Positions 40,101 to 45,653 of a stretch of DNA of 64,000 bases are shown here, piece by piece (position 1 is the first letter of the stretch; every line of letters starts with the position of its first letter). Source of the DNA: Topomyia yanbarensis (lineage: Eukaryota > Arthropoda > Insecta > Diptera > Culicidae); the NCBI RefSeq assembly GCF_030247195.1, contig NC_080672.1:66505771-66569770 (forward strand), read 5' to 3'. Position numbers and translations under genes: made by a program. The notes beneath the pieces are model-generated. The model did no database searches, was not told the DNA's origin, and worked only from the letters and a program-made list of their open reading frames with translations.

Positions 40101-43100
40101 ATTTTTCTAATGGAATCCAGGATGTTTGCGTAGGCGCTGTTTAGGTTGTCGGTGTCTGTACGGCGGTTGACTGTGTGGGGAGTAGTCGAGATGTGACACA
40201 TCTCTAAGATCGGGAGAGCACTGGATTTGAAGCTGGTGTCAATAATTGTGGGGTTTTTTAGATCGAAACGGTGTTGGTGTGAGATGCAATGTTCCATGAG
40301 AGCGGTTCTCTCTTTTAGCTCTTGTATTTGATTATCGTCATATTTTTGACCATCTGCTAGTCTCTGATCTAATTTGTTAATCAGAGATTGGTGTCCATAC
40401 ATACGTGTTTTAACTGGTTTCGTGACATTCCGATATAGTATTGGTCACAGTTAAAACATGCTATTTTGTAAATAATGTTGTTTTTCTGCATCTGAAGGAG
40501 GGGATCTTTGGCTGTGGGTAACAGGGATTTGACTGTGTACCTGTTGCTTGGTGCTGTTTTTAGGTTAGGTATGTTGCGATGTAATGTTTTCCTGATCATT
40601 TGGGTCAGTCCATGGATGAAAGTTATAGGTTTGTATATGGTTGGTTCTGACTGCGAGACTTCATTGATATTATTGTTCGGTGATTGATGTAGCATGCGAT
40701 TGATGAACTTTATGGGGTAGTCATTGCGTATGAGATGATCGGTGATGACTATATTTTGTTGATCAATGCTGCGAACAGTGCTAAGTTGACGGACCCGGTT
40801 GATGTAATTGGTGGTTAACCCGACTTTCTGATCCGTCGGGCGAAATGAATTGAAATTTAAAAGTCGTCCGGATGATATTGGTTTGGCATACCAATCAGTT
40901 TTTATAGTGTTGTCATCCATTCGTATGATCAGGAGATCCAAAAATGGTAGTTTTCCTGCTTGTTCGACTTCACACGTAAATTGAATGTGTTTATTATAAT
41001 TGTTGAAGGTGTCTAGTATTTCTTGTAATTTATTTTTGTGGATGAGTAAGAAAAGGTCATCAACGTATTTTCTGATATGTTCGGGAGGGATATTAGCGAT
41101 TTTAATAACGGTTGAGATCAAGTTCTCCATCACTATATCTGCGAGTATGGGCGATAGGGGACTACCCATAGCTGTTCCAAACCTTTGGTGGTAGTATTGA
41201 CCACGGAAGCAGAAAAAACTTGTGTCTATCAGGAATTCAACTATTTCTAGAAATAGATCCAGGTTGATGTCTGTGTGTAGCTTTATGTTGTCCCACATCA
41301 TAATAATGTCGTGTATAACCAAGTCTTTAGGAATATTGGTAAACAAAGACACTACATCGAACGACACGAGAAGGTGTTCGGGTGGTACTTTTAGACTATT
41401 TACGTAATGACAAAAACTTATGGAGTCTTTTGCATTGTACAAGCAGTGTAGAGATTGTTGCAGGATGTTGGAGATATGTTTGGCGAGCTGGTATGTAGGT
41501 GATGTCACGTTAGGCACTACTGGACGTAAAGGCAGGTGTGGTTTATGCGCTTTGGGTTGACCGTAAATTCGTGGACAGGTTGCATTGTAACTGGTTAATC
41601 GATGTTTTGTTTGGCTGTCGATGATGTGGAGTTGGAACATTCTCTGGACTATATGGTTATTTTGACGTTGATATTTGGATGTTGGATCTGCTTTTAAGGG
41701 TTGGTAAATATGTTCATCAGTGAGTAGCTGTTTCATTTTGGTGTTGTAGTCTTCTATATACATTATTACGGTCTTATTGCCTTTATCTGCTTCAGTAATG
41801 AGGACGTCCGGGTTTTCTTTCAGGAATTTGTTCGTTTTGATGACCGCCTTATCGCAAAACTTTTCGAGTGGACTCCTTGTATTGTTGTGGTTTGAACGGG
41901 TAATGAAATTTTGAATGTGGTTTATAATCTGGCACCTTGTCTGCTCGCGTATGTTTTTGTCTATGTGTATTGCTAGGATGTTCTCTACATCGGCAATGAG
42001 ATGGAAAAACGGTATTTTGTTTATCCTGGGGTTCGGTAATGCGTACTTTGGTCCAAGACTTAAAAGCGTGTTTACTTCGGTGGGTATTTTTATATTAGTG
42101 GCATTGAGTACGGCAGTTTCGTTGTATGTCGGTAGTTTACGTTGGGATTGTTGTTCCGAAATGTGGAATATGCGGCGGTATTTCTGGTGTGTTTTGTCAA
42201 CCTTGCGTTGATAGTTCCTGTAGTAGGCGAATTCTTGTGTGTAGAAGTAGTATTTGTATGTTTCAGGAGACGTGTGGTCAATAATTTGTTGTTTGAGGAC
42301 GGTGATGTTATTTTTAAGCGTTTCAATATTATGGAACGTGTCTTGGATCTCGATGTTAAGGAGGGTTTTATGAAGACTTTGAATAGCATTGTCGAACTTT
42401 TTGCAGAATGGACTTCGCCTGGCCAGGAGCTCGTATGTGCATTTGTTTTTATGTTTATTTGTGTAATACATGTAATACAACAGTTATTTTCCGCAATAAA
42501 TTAGGCCCTGAAGAAGATCCCAACCACGGATCGAAACGTCGGCGAAGATAAGTTAGAATCGACGCAAATTCTTACGTGACTGCACTGCCGAAAACATTCC
42601 CCGCTCTTACAATTTCCACAGTCGAAAAGAATCAATGTACCTATTATAGGTCGCTAGCAGCTGGATATTTCTTGAAAAAGTGCACATTACCATGTTGCAT
42701 GCAATTGAAAATGATTAGGCCCTTATCTTTTATTTCTCGTTTCTTGAAGCTCCCTGTCCTACCTTTTAGGCCCGACCAGTGCCAGAGTGCCGCTATGCAA
42801 CCGCCATCGCCCTTACCACCACTACGCCTGCATAGGAGGAAACTGAAGTGAGAGCGACTCGAGGTCTGATGACTCTTGAAGGATTCTCCGCAGGTCAGAA
42901 GCATACCATCCACCAACCCGGTACTCAACGACCTACTAGACTGAGGTGCTAATTTGTGTCGCTGATCTCCCGTTTGCCCGAAAGTTGCAAGTTTTGCTCT
43001 TCTTTCCCTGTCATCATATACGGTTTCTCTTTCCTGTCCTTGATACAACTGCCGCCACAACGATGTTGGATATGAGCTCCCCTCTGAATACCTTGACCAA

Positions 43101-44606
43101 GCACAAGACTCGTCAGCTATTACACGAGCATGGATGATAAGTCGTGAATATTATGCTAGGATTCATGAACCAGTTCACGTATACATGAATAATATTTTAT
43201 AGTTATGTGATTTATTTCACGGGCACATGGTCAGTTGTGACTATTGTACTAGGAATCATGAACGAGTTCAGGAATACATGAATGATATTTAATGATTTTG
43301 TGAACTAATGAACGAGAACGGATATTGGATCGTAACTGGCCTATTACGAAATATGAATTAGTTCACGAGGAATTACGAATCATGAATTAGTTCACGAATA
43401 AAATGACGAGTTTCGTGAAATAGTTCACGAGAAAATATCCAGAATGTTTTGATTTTATGAACTAATGTTCCTAAATCTTTGAATAGCATCATGAGTTAAC
43501 CTTTGGTTTTATGAATAATATTCATAAAGTTGTGAACTATTGAACGTATAAAAAATCGATTTGGTAATGACAGGGCGAAAACCGTGACTGAAGTTCACAA
43601 AATGAAAACAAATATTTTCACTAATAAAGCGTTATTCAGGCGTTACTAAAGGGAAATTGTACATATTTATAAAAAGCATGATTTTTGTTCATGGTCCTGT
43701 TTTCGTAGCGTAAGAATGTGATTGTTTCAGAATTCATGACACTTTATTTACGATTTTGAGAGCAATTTTTTCCCGTTCCATTTTGTCCGACAGTTGACAA
43801 AACTCATAATGTTATCAAATATATCAATTTAAATACTTATTACACTCGAAAACACAAGATCGCTCACTACTTCTACAAAACAAAATGTAATGCAACATTA
43901 ACACATTGGAGAACGTATTTCACATTACTTGAAGTACACAACGAGAGAAAGCGCCATATGTCTAATAGAAACGGGGACCGCCTACTACGCCCTGTAATAT
44001 CTTTCTAGGTTATGGAAACGTGATTTATTCCCATAATCTAAACTTGATGTTGGTTTAAATAAAATCCTAATTTATCGGAAAACAAAAATCAATTTATCGA
44101 AATGTGTTTCTTTGTCTTCGAACAAAACAGTACATGTTAAGGAAAGCGCAAAGGCGTATCAAGAGTGAAAGCAATGATGTGTTGTGTGAAGTGTTTATTT
44201 GTACGCAGTTCGGCCTTAATATTATTATTGATTAGTGATAGGTGGGTAGCAAGATGTGTACAGTAGAGCTATAATAAATGATGGCTTCATATAATCTTCC
44301 AGCCTTGATTTTGGGACGCGTTCCTCAATGAATAACCAAGGGCTTTAATTGTGATTTATCAGAATATTTACACACATCACCTCTTATCACAAAGTTAAAT
44401 AAATTAAATCAACTCACCTTAATTGTTAGTATGTACCCGGTGAGGGCGATGATATTGCACAGCATGTGATAGGAATCTACCAGCAGGACTAGGGCATGCG
44501 AGATGTGGCTTAGGAACAGTTGCACCAAGAAATACAGTATGGATAGCACCAGAACGATGTATAACTGTACTGGTTGCAGTCGGTGGATCCATTCTTTCAT
44601 AGGCAT
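9657..44606 (-). CDS. ZnT/SLC30-family cation diffusion facilitator, five exons
   Basis: The coding sequence joins 44418-44606, 17253-17886, 17056-17187, 10185-10363 and 9657-10121 on the minus strand: 1599 nt, 532 residues. Every junction has GT/AG with matching phase. Domains in order: TM1 about 14-33, TM2 about 38-60, TM3 and TM4 in exon 2, a cytosolic loop, short TM5 and TM6 from exon 3 ([20 protein letters not shown]), then the cytosolic C-terminal domain with the family hallmark HDLHIWQL (354-361), and a Cys-rich acidic tail. Family members export Zn2+ or Mn2+ from the cytosol by proton exchange. Here the usual HxxxD pairs are altered: TM2 has H47/N51, and the TM5 position has E268/D272. 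Closest in feel to ZnT1/ZnT10-like proteins. The substrate is uncertain, and it may be a divergent transporter or a heterodimer subunit like ZnT6. Introns 1 and 3 are transposon-filled. Confidence 0.9.
10185..10363 (-). CDS. Exon 4 of the ZnT-like gene
   Basis: Residues 319-378. The acceptor is ...CCATTTCTAG and the donor CCCAAG|GTGAGT. It encodes [18 protein letters not shown] and HDLHIWQL, the start of the cytoplasmic CDF dimerisation domain, which folds as a metallochaperone-like alpha/beta unit in known family structures. Its first two bases complete the Met codon split with exon 3. Confidence 0.92.
10364..10640. other. Intron 3, right part, nothing specific
   Basis: Intronic sequence without recognisable coding or repeat features up to the LINE-associated sequence. 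Confidence 0.4.
10640..12990 (-). mobile_element. Decayed R1-type LINE remnant
   Basis: Minus-strand reverse transcriptase remains in several frames. Around 11995-11768 the RT-domain stretch [20 protein letters not shown] leads to SWETIAAAL. Around 11575-11273 the post-RT segment runs [20 protein letters not shown] ... [16 protein letters not shown]. Around 11200-11110 [20 protein letters not shown] marks the C-terminal region of R1-clade proteins. Frameshifts and internal stops show it is dead. GGGAGCTAAATGG motifs occur on opposite strands near 10835 and 12895, so the outer parts may include the 3' region or a separate repeat; outer bounds are approximate. Confidence 0.75.
13185..13350. repeat. 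Partial copy of the GGCGCC MITE family
   Basis: Matches 61235-61392 over about 160 bp (CAATTGGCTCCGCKCAGTG and CCGCCTAAYTATGAATATAG in both). Only the right half of the element is present here, and the terminal GGCGCC is lost. Confidence 0.6.
13805..14933. mobile_element. GTTCACACT-ended element with TTA target duplication
   Basis: Inserted inside MITE copy 2. Imperfect inverted ends: TACCATGTTCACACT and, inverted, TACTACGTTCACACT. The target triplet TTA is duplicated (13802-13804 and 14934-14936), as in PIF/Harbinger-type insertions. The interior includes G-rich GCAATTTGCGAATGCGATTT-like stretches and the nested element at 13845-14146. No transposase. Confidence 0.65.
13845..14146. mobile_element. 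Harbinger-like MITE GGGAYCATCCATAAATGACG, copy 1
   Basis: 302 bp with long inverted ends (GGGATCATCCATAAATGACG / inverted GGGACGATCCATAAATGACG) and a TAA direct repeat (13842-13844, 14147-14149). The interior is striking for runs of G and repeated GCTACGTA. A second copy, reversed, is at 25143-25437. A TWA triplet duplication points to PIF/Harbinger (inference). Confidence 0.8.
14944..15468. other. Intron 3, no gene seen
   Basis: Intronic sequence with recurrent AAAACAGCC and GTTTGTTTA words but no credible coding frame or clear repeat edge. Confidence 0.4.
15469..15913 (-). pseudogene. Histone H2A-derived pseudogene with long Lys/Ala tail
   Basis: The minus strand encodes recognisable H2A segments: [20 protein letters not shown] (cf. 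the L1 region), then [20 protein letters not shown] and [17 protein letters not shown]. About two dozen residues of the central histone fold (the long alpha-2 helix) are deleted between APVY and ARDN, and the usual N-terminal tail is absent. Near 15600 the frame shifts by one into a lysine/alanine-rich extension ([20 protein letters not shown]) ending at a stop at 15469. The deletion and shift argue for a dead copy. No introns. The H1-like tail is unusual for canonical H2A and suggests the parent was an extended H2A variant, or that a neighbour was fused on. Confidence 0.8.
15960..17055. repeat. Intron 3, direct repeats of unknown kind
   Basis: Two related stretches around 16080-16170 and 16420-16510 share TAGTTGGCRAAGGAAAA, AATTCTTTTGRGTGGTTT and a GCGCT centre. 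Two others around 16010-16100 and 16808-16900 share ACGTTCAAAAACA and CCCTATATTGAAA. These look like a partial tandem duplication. The 94-codon minus-strand frame at 16267-16551 is not recognisable. Confidence 0.45.
17056..17187 (-). CDS. Exon 3 of the ZnT-like gene
   Basis: 132-nt exon between the acceptor TCTGTGTTTCAG and the donor TTACA|GTAAGT, in phase with both neighbours. It encodes residues 276-318 plus two split codons: a hydrophobic helix ([14 protein letters not shown]), a short acidic loop, then [20 protein letters not shown], the TM6 signature preceding KESG in the family. It is too short to stand out as an open frame; I found it by looking for the missing TM5/TM6 segment. The join to exon 4 gives [15 protein letters not shown]. 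Confidence 0.9.
17253..17886 (-). CDS. Exon 2 of the ZnT-like gene
   Basis: 634-nt exon, acceptor CCACTATACAG, donor TTTGCA|GTAAGT, residues 64-274. It starts in frame with [20 protein letters not shown]. It encodes a Ser/Pro/Ala-rich cytosolic loop, a basic stretch ([20 protein letters not shown]), TM3 ([20 protein letters not shown]), a His-rich HIHHQDAMH link, TM4 ([20 protein letters not shown]), and a long loop ending REMMRDIC. The D272 of that end sits where the TM5 HxxxD aspartate is expected, but the partner four residues earlier is Glu, not His. Intron 2 is only 65 bp. Confidence 0.92.
17887..19873. other. Intron 1, left part, no gene seen
   Basis: About 2 kb of apparently unique AT-rich intron next to exon 2. 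No coding, RNA or repeat structure could be supported. Confidence 0.45.
20019..21478. mobile_element. TGGGTCATTCCACGCG foldback element
   Basis: Palindromic element with ends TGGGTCATTCCACGCGAAGT and the exact inverse at 21459-21478. The two arms are each about 0.55 kb and diverged (CACAAAAATTTGGAT, GCACCCCCGTTTTGACAAAT and AATCTCAATATRATTTGAGC are found in both arms). The right arm is interrupted at 20820-21136. Coding capacity is absent; the 73-codon plus frame at 21308 lies in the arm. Confidence 0.75.
20820..21136. mobile_element. GGGT-ended TA MITE nested in foldback arm
   Basis: About 315 bp with ends AGGGTAAACGAGCCCTTATT and, inverted, AGGGTTACTGTGCCCTAATT, and TA at both edges. The opposite arm of the host palindrome is uninterrupted at the corresponding place (near 20378), which proves the insertion. 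The interior is related to the MITE at 6943-7303. Confidence 0.75.
21573..22491. other. Intron 1, no gene seen
   Basis: AT-rich intron. The minus-strand frames at 21705-21929 and 22399-22581 have no recognisable motif. Confidence 0.4.
22492..23891. mobile_element. 1.4-kb TA-target element with GTGTCGGTTTTACCC repeats
   Basis: The ends are TAGGGGAATTATGGTTAAAA and, inverted, TAGGGGAATTGTGGGAAAAA, with TA at each edge. The subterminal motif GTGTCGGTTTTACCC (or its complement) occurs about seven times: near 22503, 22703, 22725, 23431, 23454, 23847 and 23865. Such clusters usually mark transposase-binding sites. A (CA)n run lies near 23059. No transposase. Confidence 0.75.
23608..23711. repeat. 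Tandem duplication inside the 1.4-kb element
   Basis: GTTAAAACCTTAAAATCTAC and the following 29 bases occur twice in direct order, about 57 bp apart, with no mismatch seen. A recent local duplication. Confidence 0.8.
24030..24560. repeat. Possible MITE with CCATTCATGCCCA end
   Basis: The left side reads TTAACCCATTCATGCCCATG. Near 24545-24558 the reverse form AGTTGGGCATGAAAATCG appears. Only the terminal motif matches in inverted order, so the element call is tentative. Confidence 0.35.
24561..25140. other. Intron 1, no gene seen
   Basis: AT-rich sequence with several ATATCAAAATRAGAT words. No coding signal. Confidence 0.4.
25143..25437. mobile_element. Harbinger-like MITE, copy 2
   Basis: 295 bp, ends GGGACCATCCATAAATGACG and its inverse. 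The TAA triplet is repeated at 25140-25142 and 25438-25440. Reversed relative to the copy at 13845-14146; C-rich where that one is G-rich. An open frame running into it (25060-25242) is incidental. Confidence 0.8.
25553..26860. repeat. Direct and inverted repeat cluster
   Basis: 25553-25800 and 26608-26850 are direct repeats (CTTTTAATCTTGAA, TTTTTATACTGGAGG, TATTCTAATA, ACGGGTTTTACGAAGCA). 26395-26575 is the inverted counterpart (AGAATATAAAAACCGGA, CAGTATAAAAACCGG). The motif ATATTCTAATA recurs. The layout suggests a composite or rearranged palindromic element. The 115-codon minus frame at 25921-26268 is Ile/Phe/Asn-rich and unassigned. Confidence 0.6.
26861..27430. other. Intron 1, no gene supported
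   Basis: A 106-codon plus-strand frame (27049-27369) is open but has no recognised domain. Its composition (Pro/Thr/Arg) is not enough to call a gene. Confidence 0.4.
27436..28886. mobile_element. Transib-like non-autonomous element with 559-bp inverted ends
   Basis: Inverted arms 27436-27994 and 28328-28886, both 559 bp and only slightly diverged, surround a 333-bp centre. The termini are CACAGTG / CACTGTG. The 5-bp direct repeat CGCCG flanks the element (27431-27435, 28887-28891). CAC-heptamer ends with GC-rich 5-bp duplications are the signature of Transib elements, the relatives of RAG recombinase. CACAGTG is also the heptamer of vertebrate recombination signals. The centre holds a 64-codon frame (28141-28335) without known motif. 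A diverged one-arm relative lies at 57420-57970. Confidence 0.75.
28141..28335 (+). CDS. Small unassigned frame inside the Transib-like element
   Basis: 64 codons from ATG, starting [20 protein letters not shown], Lys-rich. It covers most of the element's non-palindromic centre. I see no transposase catalytic motif. It may be a leftover of a longer transposase or chance. No conserved copy elsewhere in the window beyond the short ATGAGTAATCAACATAATAA-like start near 57904. Confidence 0.2.
   Translation: MSKKGKGNFDHNQDQSMKRSISCIREVCQVKFKQSVDTGKLEKTMEIPPEGFLMSLMTNNRATI
28997..29291. mobile_element. CACAGAC-ended MITE, copy 3
   Basis: 295 bp, perfect inverted ends of about 23 bp. The 7-bp direct repeat CTACTAA is at 28990-28996 and 29292-29298. 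The interior matches copy 1 closely (GTTGGGACTGTGGCC, ATAATGGCGCCACTGACATA-type stretch). Confidence 0.88.
29340..30260 (+). pseudogene. Tc1/mariner-family transposase relic
   Basis: The upstream 5' region carries TGTCCCACATCAAATTGCAT and TATCGCTGTCAGTTTTTCGA, both shared with fragments at 55930-56345 and 61552-61705. The frame starting [20 protein letters not shown] (about 29496) encodes an N-terminal helix-turn-helix ([20 protein letters not shown]) and a second DNA-binding half ([20 protein letters not shown]). Frameshifts and stops follow. Later scraps include [12 protein letters not shown] (about 30090-30125) and TFVPKDMN (about 30203-30226), the conserved C-terminal region seen in mosquito mariner-like (ITm) transposases. 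The catalytic acid positions are not preserved in a readable frame. Dead. Confidence 0.8.
30261..31010. other. Intron 1, no gene seen
   Basis: No supported feature. Short minus-strand frames around 30597-30928 overlap each other and lack motifs. Confidence 0.4.
31011..31891. mobile_element. Foldback TA-target element, TAGRGTGGGACA ends
   Basis: 881 bp. The ends are TAGAGTGGGACATGG and, inverted, TAGGGTGGGACAAAA, with TA at each edge. The arms span about 0.4 kb each and are diverged (CAAAAACCGATTGATGCCCT near 31311 against its inverse near 31578). The overlapping open frames on the two strands (31105-31467 and 31491-31673) share a peptide because they read the same arm twice; they are not genes. 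Confidence 0.75.
31892..34430. other. Intron 1, apparently unique stretch
   Basis: About 2.5 kb without a visible mobile-element edge or credible coding frame. It contains GTTGTTGTTGTTGGTGGTGG near 32931. The longest such stretch in intron 1, so it may hold intronic regulatory sequence; nothing specific is seen. Confidence 0.4.
34431..34600. repeat. Short inverted repeat, GTTCACGGTGAAC
   Basis: GTTCACGGTGAACGTTCACC near 34435 and ACCGTGAACAATGGAAGGTA near 34545 give inverted pairings of 10-20 bases, including the GGTATTC / GAATACC pair. Probably a small palindromic MITE; edges unclear. Confidence 0.4.
34931..35600. repeat. GTGTTGTCTAGTGGATATGA repeat family, two units
   Basis: Two tandem units with anchor AACGTGTTGTYTAGTGGATA at 35064 and 35395 (331 bp apart). 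Each is followed by CAACTGA-GGCATGG, TTCCGGACGTGACGGATTCA and TCGCGC-AAC...TTTTTAGGTTC. Related units are at 36781-37145, 45685-48196 and 52140-53215. Non-coding, unclassified. Confidence 0.6.
35700..36107 (+). pseudogene. LINE ORF1 (gag-like) fragment with zinc knuckle
   Basis: A 135-codon open frame includes [20 protein letters not shown], a CxxC-type zinc knuckle followed by CPxY, then [20 protein letters not shown] and an AILAQEE tail. In LINE ORF1 proteins of the LOA/jockey type a C-terminal knuckle is followed by a similar Arg/Lys-rich 'SYAxxL' segment. The canonical His ligand of the knuckle is not obvious. Upstream knuckles are missing, so it is a 3' part of ORF1. No ORF2 continues downstream. 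Confidence 0.55.
36108..36780. other. Intron 1, no gene seen
   Basis: No supportable feature. The 141-codon minus frame at 36495-36920 has no recognised motif and runs into the repeat unit. Confidence 0.4.
36781..37145. repeat. GTCTAGTGGATATGA family, one unit with its 3' end
   Basis: Starts CCTGGATATGAGCGTCATTT and ends AGGAGAATAACATGCCGAAT. The same ending (GGAAAAATAACATGCCGAAT) is found at 46552-46571, so the unit's 3' boundary is shared between loci. Confidence 0.6.
37146..37976. other. Intron 1, no gene seen
   Basis: AT-rich. Nothing beyond chance frames (37690-37938 minus). Confidence 0.4.
38367..39081. mobile_element. CCCAAGTAACC-ended TA element with AGCATTA repeats
   Basis: Ends TACCCAAGTAACCATAAGCA and, inverted, TACCCAAGTAACCAATAAGC, with TA duplicated. 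Copy A shows the empty site (GTTATCGTGATATTTCAGTC near 5296). The interior is full of AGCATTA/TAATGCT words on both strands. No transposase. The open frames at 38725-39036 and 38886-39236 are incidental. Confidence 0.75.
39571..39736 (-). repeat. Penelope 3' terminal repeat (sense orientation)
   Basis: 166 bp, identical to the inverse of 42444-42609. On the element's sense strand it carries the hammerhead-like motif. TGTATTACATGTATTACACA near its inner edge is itself palindromic. Confidence 0.95.
39640..39672 (-). ncRNA. Hammerhead-ribozyme-like motif in Penelope repeat
   Basis: The sense strand reads CTGAAGA, an extra A, stem II GATCC/GGATC with loop CAACCAC, then GAAA, AC/GT as a two-base stem III without loop, and C as the cleavage-site base (GTC). 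Stem I GCC/GGC flanks. All catalytic-core positions (CUGANGA and GAAA) are present except for one inserted A before stem II. Hammerheads with minimal stem III are established in Penelope-like elements, where dimers are thought to be the active form. The same motif, inverted, is at 42508-42540 (+). Confidence 0.7.
40034..40402 (-). pseudogene. Detached C-terminal part of the Penelope GIY-YIG endonuclease
   Basis: The frame starting [20 protein letters not shown] continues the nuclease domain in another frame. It contains [20 protein letters not shown] (with the conserved Glu/His region seen in Penelope nucleases), then a helix-rich end ([20 protein letters not shown]). It abuts the RT frame. 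Restoring phase needs one extra base in the A-run near 40405, so a sequencing error, a recent mutation or programmed shifting are the options. Confidence 0.85.
40384..42480 (-). CDS. Penelope-like reverse transcriptase (ends in truncated GIY-YIG)
   Basis: A 699-residue frame. The reverse transcriptase core is clear: [29 protein letters not shown] (motif A), [20 protein letters not shown] (motif B), and YVDD at 472-475 (motif C). A C-terminal [16 protein letters not shown] (about 669-686) is the start of the GIY-YIG nuclease typical of Penelope-like elements, whose RT is related to telomerase. The frame then ends prematurely because a run of A is one base short near 40405 relative to the downstream frame. 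The start Met lies inside the terminal repeat, so the true start is uncertain. It would act in nuclear target-primed reverse transcription. Possibly active before the frameshift. Confidence 0.92.
42444..42609 (+). repeat. Penelope 5' terminal repeat (inverted orientation)
   Basis: 166 bp, exact inverse of 39571-39736. The reverse transcriptase frame begins within it. Penelope terminal repeats are known in both direct and inverted arrangements. Confidence 0.95.
42508..42540 (+). ncRNA. Second hammerhead-like motif (inverted copy)
   Basis: Exact inverse of the 39640-39672 motif. It is antisense with respect to the retroelement transcript, so any activity would need plus-strand transcription, for example read-through from the left. 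Confidence 0.6.
43791..44417. other. Intron 1 next to exon 1, no feature seen
   Basis: Unique AT-rich intron; nothing to report. Confidence 0.4.
44418..44606 (-). CDS. Exon 1 of the ZnT-like gene (start codon)
   Basis: 63 codons from ATG at 44606 (context TAAAGATGC), donor ATTAAG|GTGAGT, phase 0. It encodes TM1 (about 14-33) and TM2, including [20 protein letters not shown]. The HxxxD zinc-site motif of TM2 is H47-x-x-x-N51 here. A second in-frame Met at residue 3 could also serve. The exon-intron border separates TM2 from the cytosolic loop. Confidence 0.88.
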
Positions 44607-44794
44607 CTTTACGCGGGATTATACGTTTCTAGATTTTTTTTCACAGACGTGCGACACTTTTCCACCGTTTGCACTGTAAAATTCCAACGATTCTAAGATT
44701 TCGAAGATCACTGCTTAAAATATTTCATTAGAAAAACACTCTCAAACTTCCAGCAAGTACTCCGCACGTGGCGACTGTTAACTGTCGAATGTTG

Positions 44795-44812
44795 CAACCC
44801 AGCGACGATCTG
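44795..44812 (-). promoter_or_regulatory. Possible 5'-UTR splice acceptor of the ZnT-like gene
   Basis: The minus strand reads TTTTGTCCTTTTCAG followed by ATCGTCGCTGGGTTGCAAC, a good pyrimidine-tract acceptor about 205 bases upstream of the start codon. It suggests an upstream non-coding exon and a promoter further right. No TATA box was convincing in 44.6-45.2 kb. Confidence 0.3.
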
Positions 44813-45653
44813 AAAAGGACAAAATGTACAAACGATTAATAGTGTATATTAGCAACAGCTAGGACTATAGTCAGTGTGTGTAGGAACAGGTACACTCATC
44901 TACGCTATCATCTCCACTCGTGCTGGGTGATTTATCGCAATATATATGGTTCAATGTGGTTCGTAGCTTAACGCTGAGAGATAAGATAAGTGCACTTCGG
45001 AGTATCTAATGTAAACTGTTCGCAGATCTGGCAAAGGATAGCTTATCTGACAACACATAGGTACAGTAAATATTAGATTGTTGATGGCTGTTGGTTAGAG
45101 TCATAAATGTGGGTTATTGCTGTCATGTGGGAGAACGACAAAAATAAAATCGGAATGTGTTTGTTACTGTGATAGATTTTTTATGCAGGTAAAGAATAGA
45201 ATTTAAAAATATGAAAGTCTGAGTAATGAACAGAGAACGAGAGGACCGAAATGAATTCTCCGAAAAATGGTTCGGGATAAAAATATAGTTTATCTTGATT
45301 TATTTGATATCCTGCTGAGAAGGGTTGTGCGAATTTACTTTCGTGCGTTTTCGGTGATTAATAAGTGGCGATGTATTTTTTTTTCTTTTTCGCAAATTTG
45401 TAATTTGATAGTTAGTGTTTTTTGTATGTTCCTTATTCCCTGCTTCTTTAGTCTGTTTTTTTTTTAAATTTGAAACACCTCCTCTGGTACGAAATACTAC
45501 TAAAATAAATTTGTTTTTCTTGTATTATCGATTCTATCCGAGTGATCAAGTAGAGTTAAAAAGTGGAGAGATGAGCCAATCTTATACCGTTAAACTAGTT
45601 GATTTCGCGATTTTGCCTACAATATCGCCTTGTTCAGGATTGAAAATTGATAC
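44813..45653. other. Upstream of the ZnT-like gene, no gene seen
   Basis: No supportable feature. Open frames near 45267-45711 are Phe/Ile-rich and lack motifs. Confidence 0.35.

Larger units (their letters stand above)
39561..42648 (-). mobile_element. Penelope-like retroelement with inverted terminal repeats
   Basis: The element occupies 39573-42636 between two copies of GTACCTATTATA (39561-39572 and 42637-42648), a 12-bp target duplication. It inserts into foldback copy B. Copy A shows the unfilled site (TCGTACCCATTCTTGGTCGC). Two perfect 166-bp inverted repeats (39571-39736 and 42444-42609) flank a minus-strand reverse transcriptase with GIY-YIG endonuclease. About 27 bp beyond the right repeat are unpaired, as in the asymmetric ends of Penelope elements. 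Identity of the repeats points to recent insertion. A one-base frameshift splits RT from most of the endonuclease. Confidence 0.92.
37977..43790. mobile_element. Large foldback repeat, copy B (with nested inserts)
   Basis: Same architecture as copy A (4888-8240): left half units with TTCATGATTTCAGG / TTAGTCACGA, right half units with ATCATGAACGAGTTC. The left end reads CACGGAAAAAAATCCGTTCA; the extreme right is near 43790. Three inserts split it: a CCCAAGTAACC-ended element (38367-39081), the Penelope-like element (39561-42648), and about 0.4 kb of unidentified sequence near 42725-43130 that copy A lacks. Confidence 0.6.

Noticed and set aside
40384..40470. GIY-YIG motif as a homing endonuclease
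   Set aside because: It is fused behind a Penelope-type RT in the expected order and is part of that element.
40000..42500. Endogenous viral or retroviral origin of the long RT frame
   Set aside because: RT motifs, GIY-YIG fusion and inverted repeats fit Penelope-like elements. No capsid, protease, RNase H or integrase is present.
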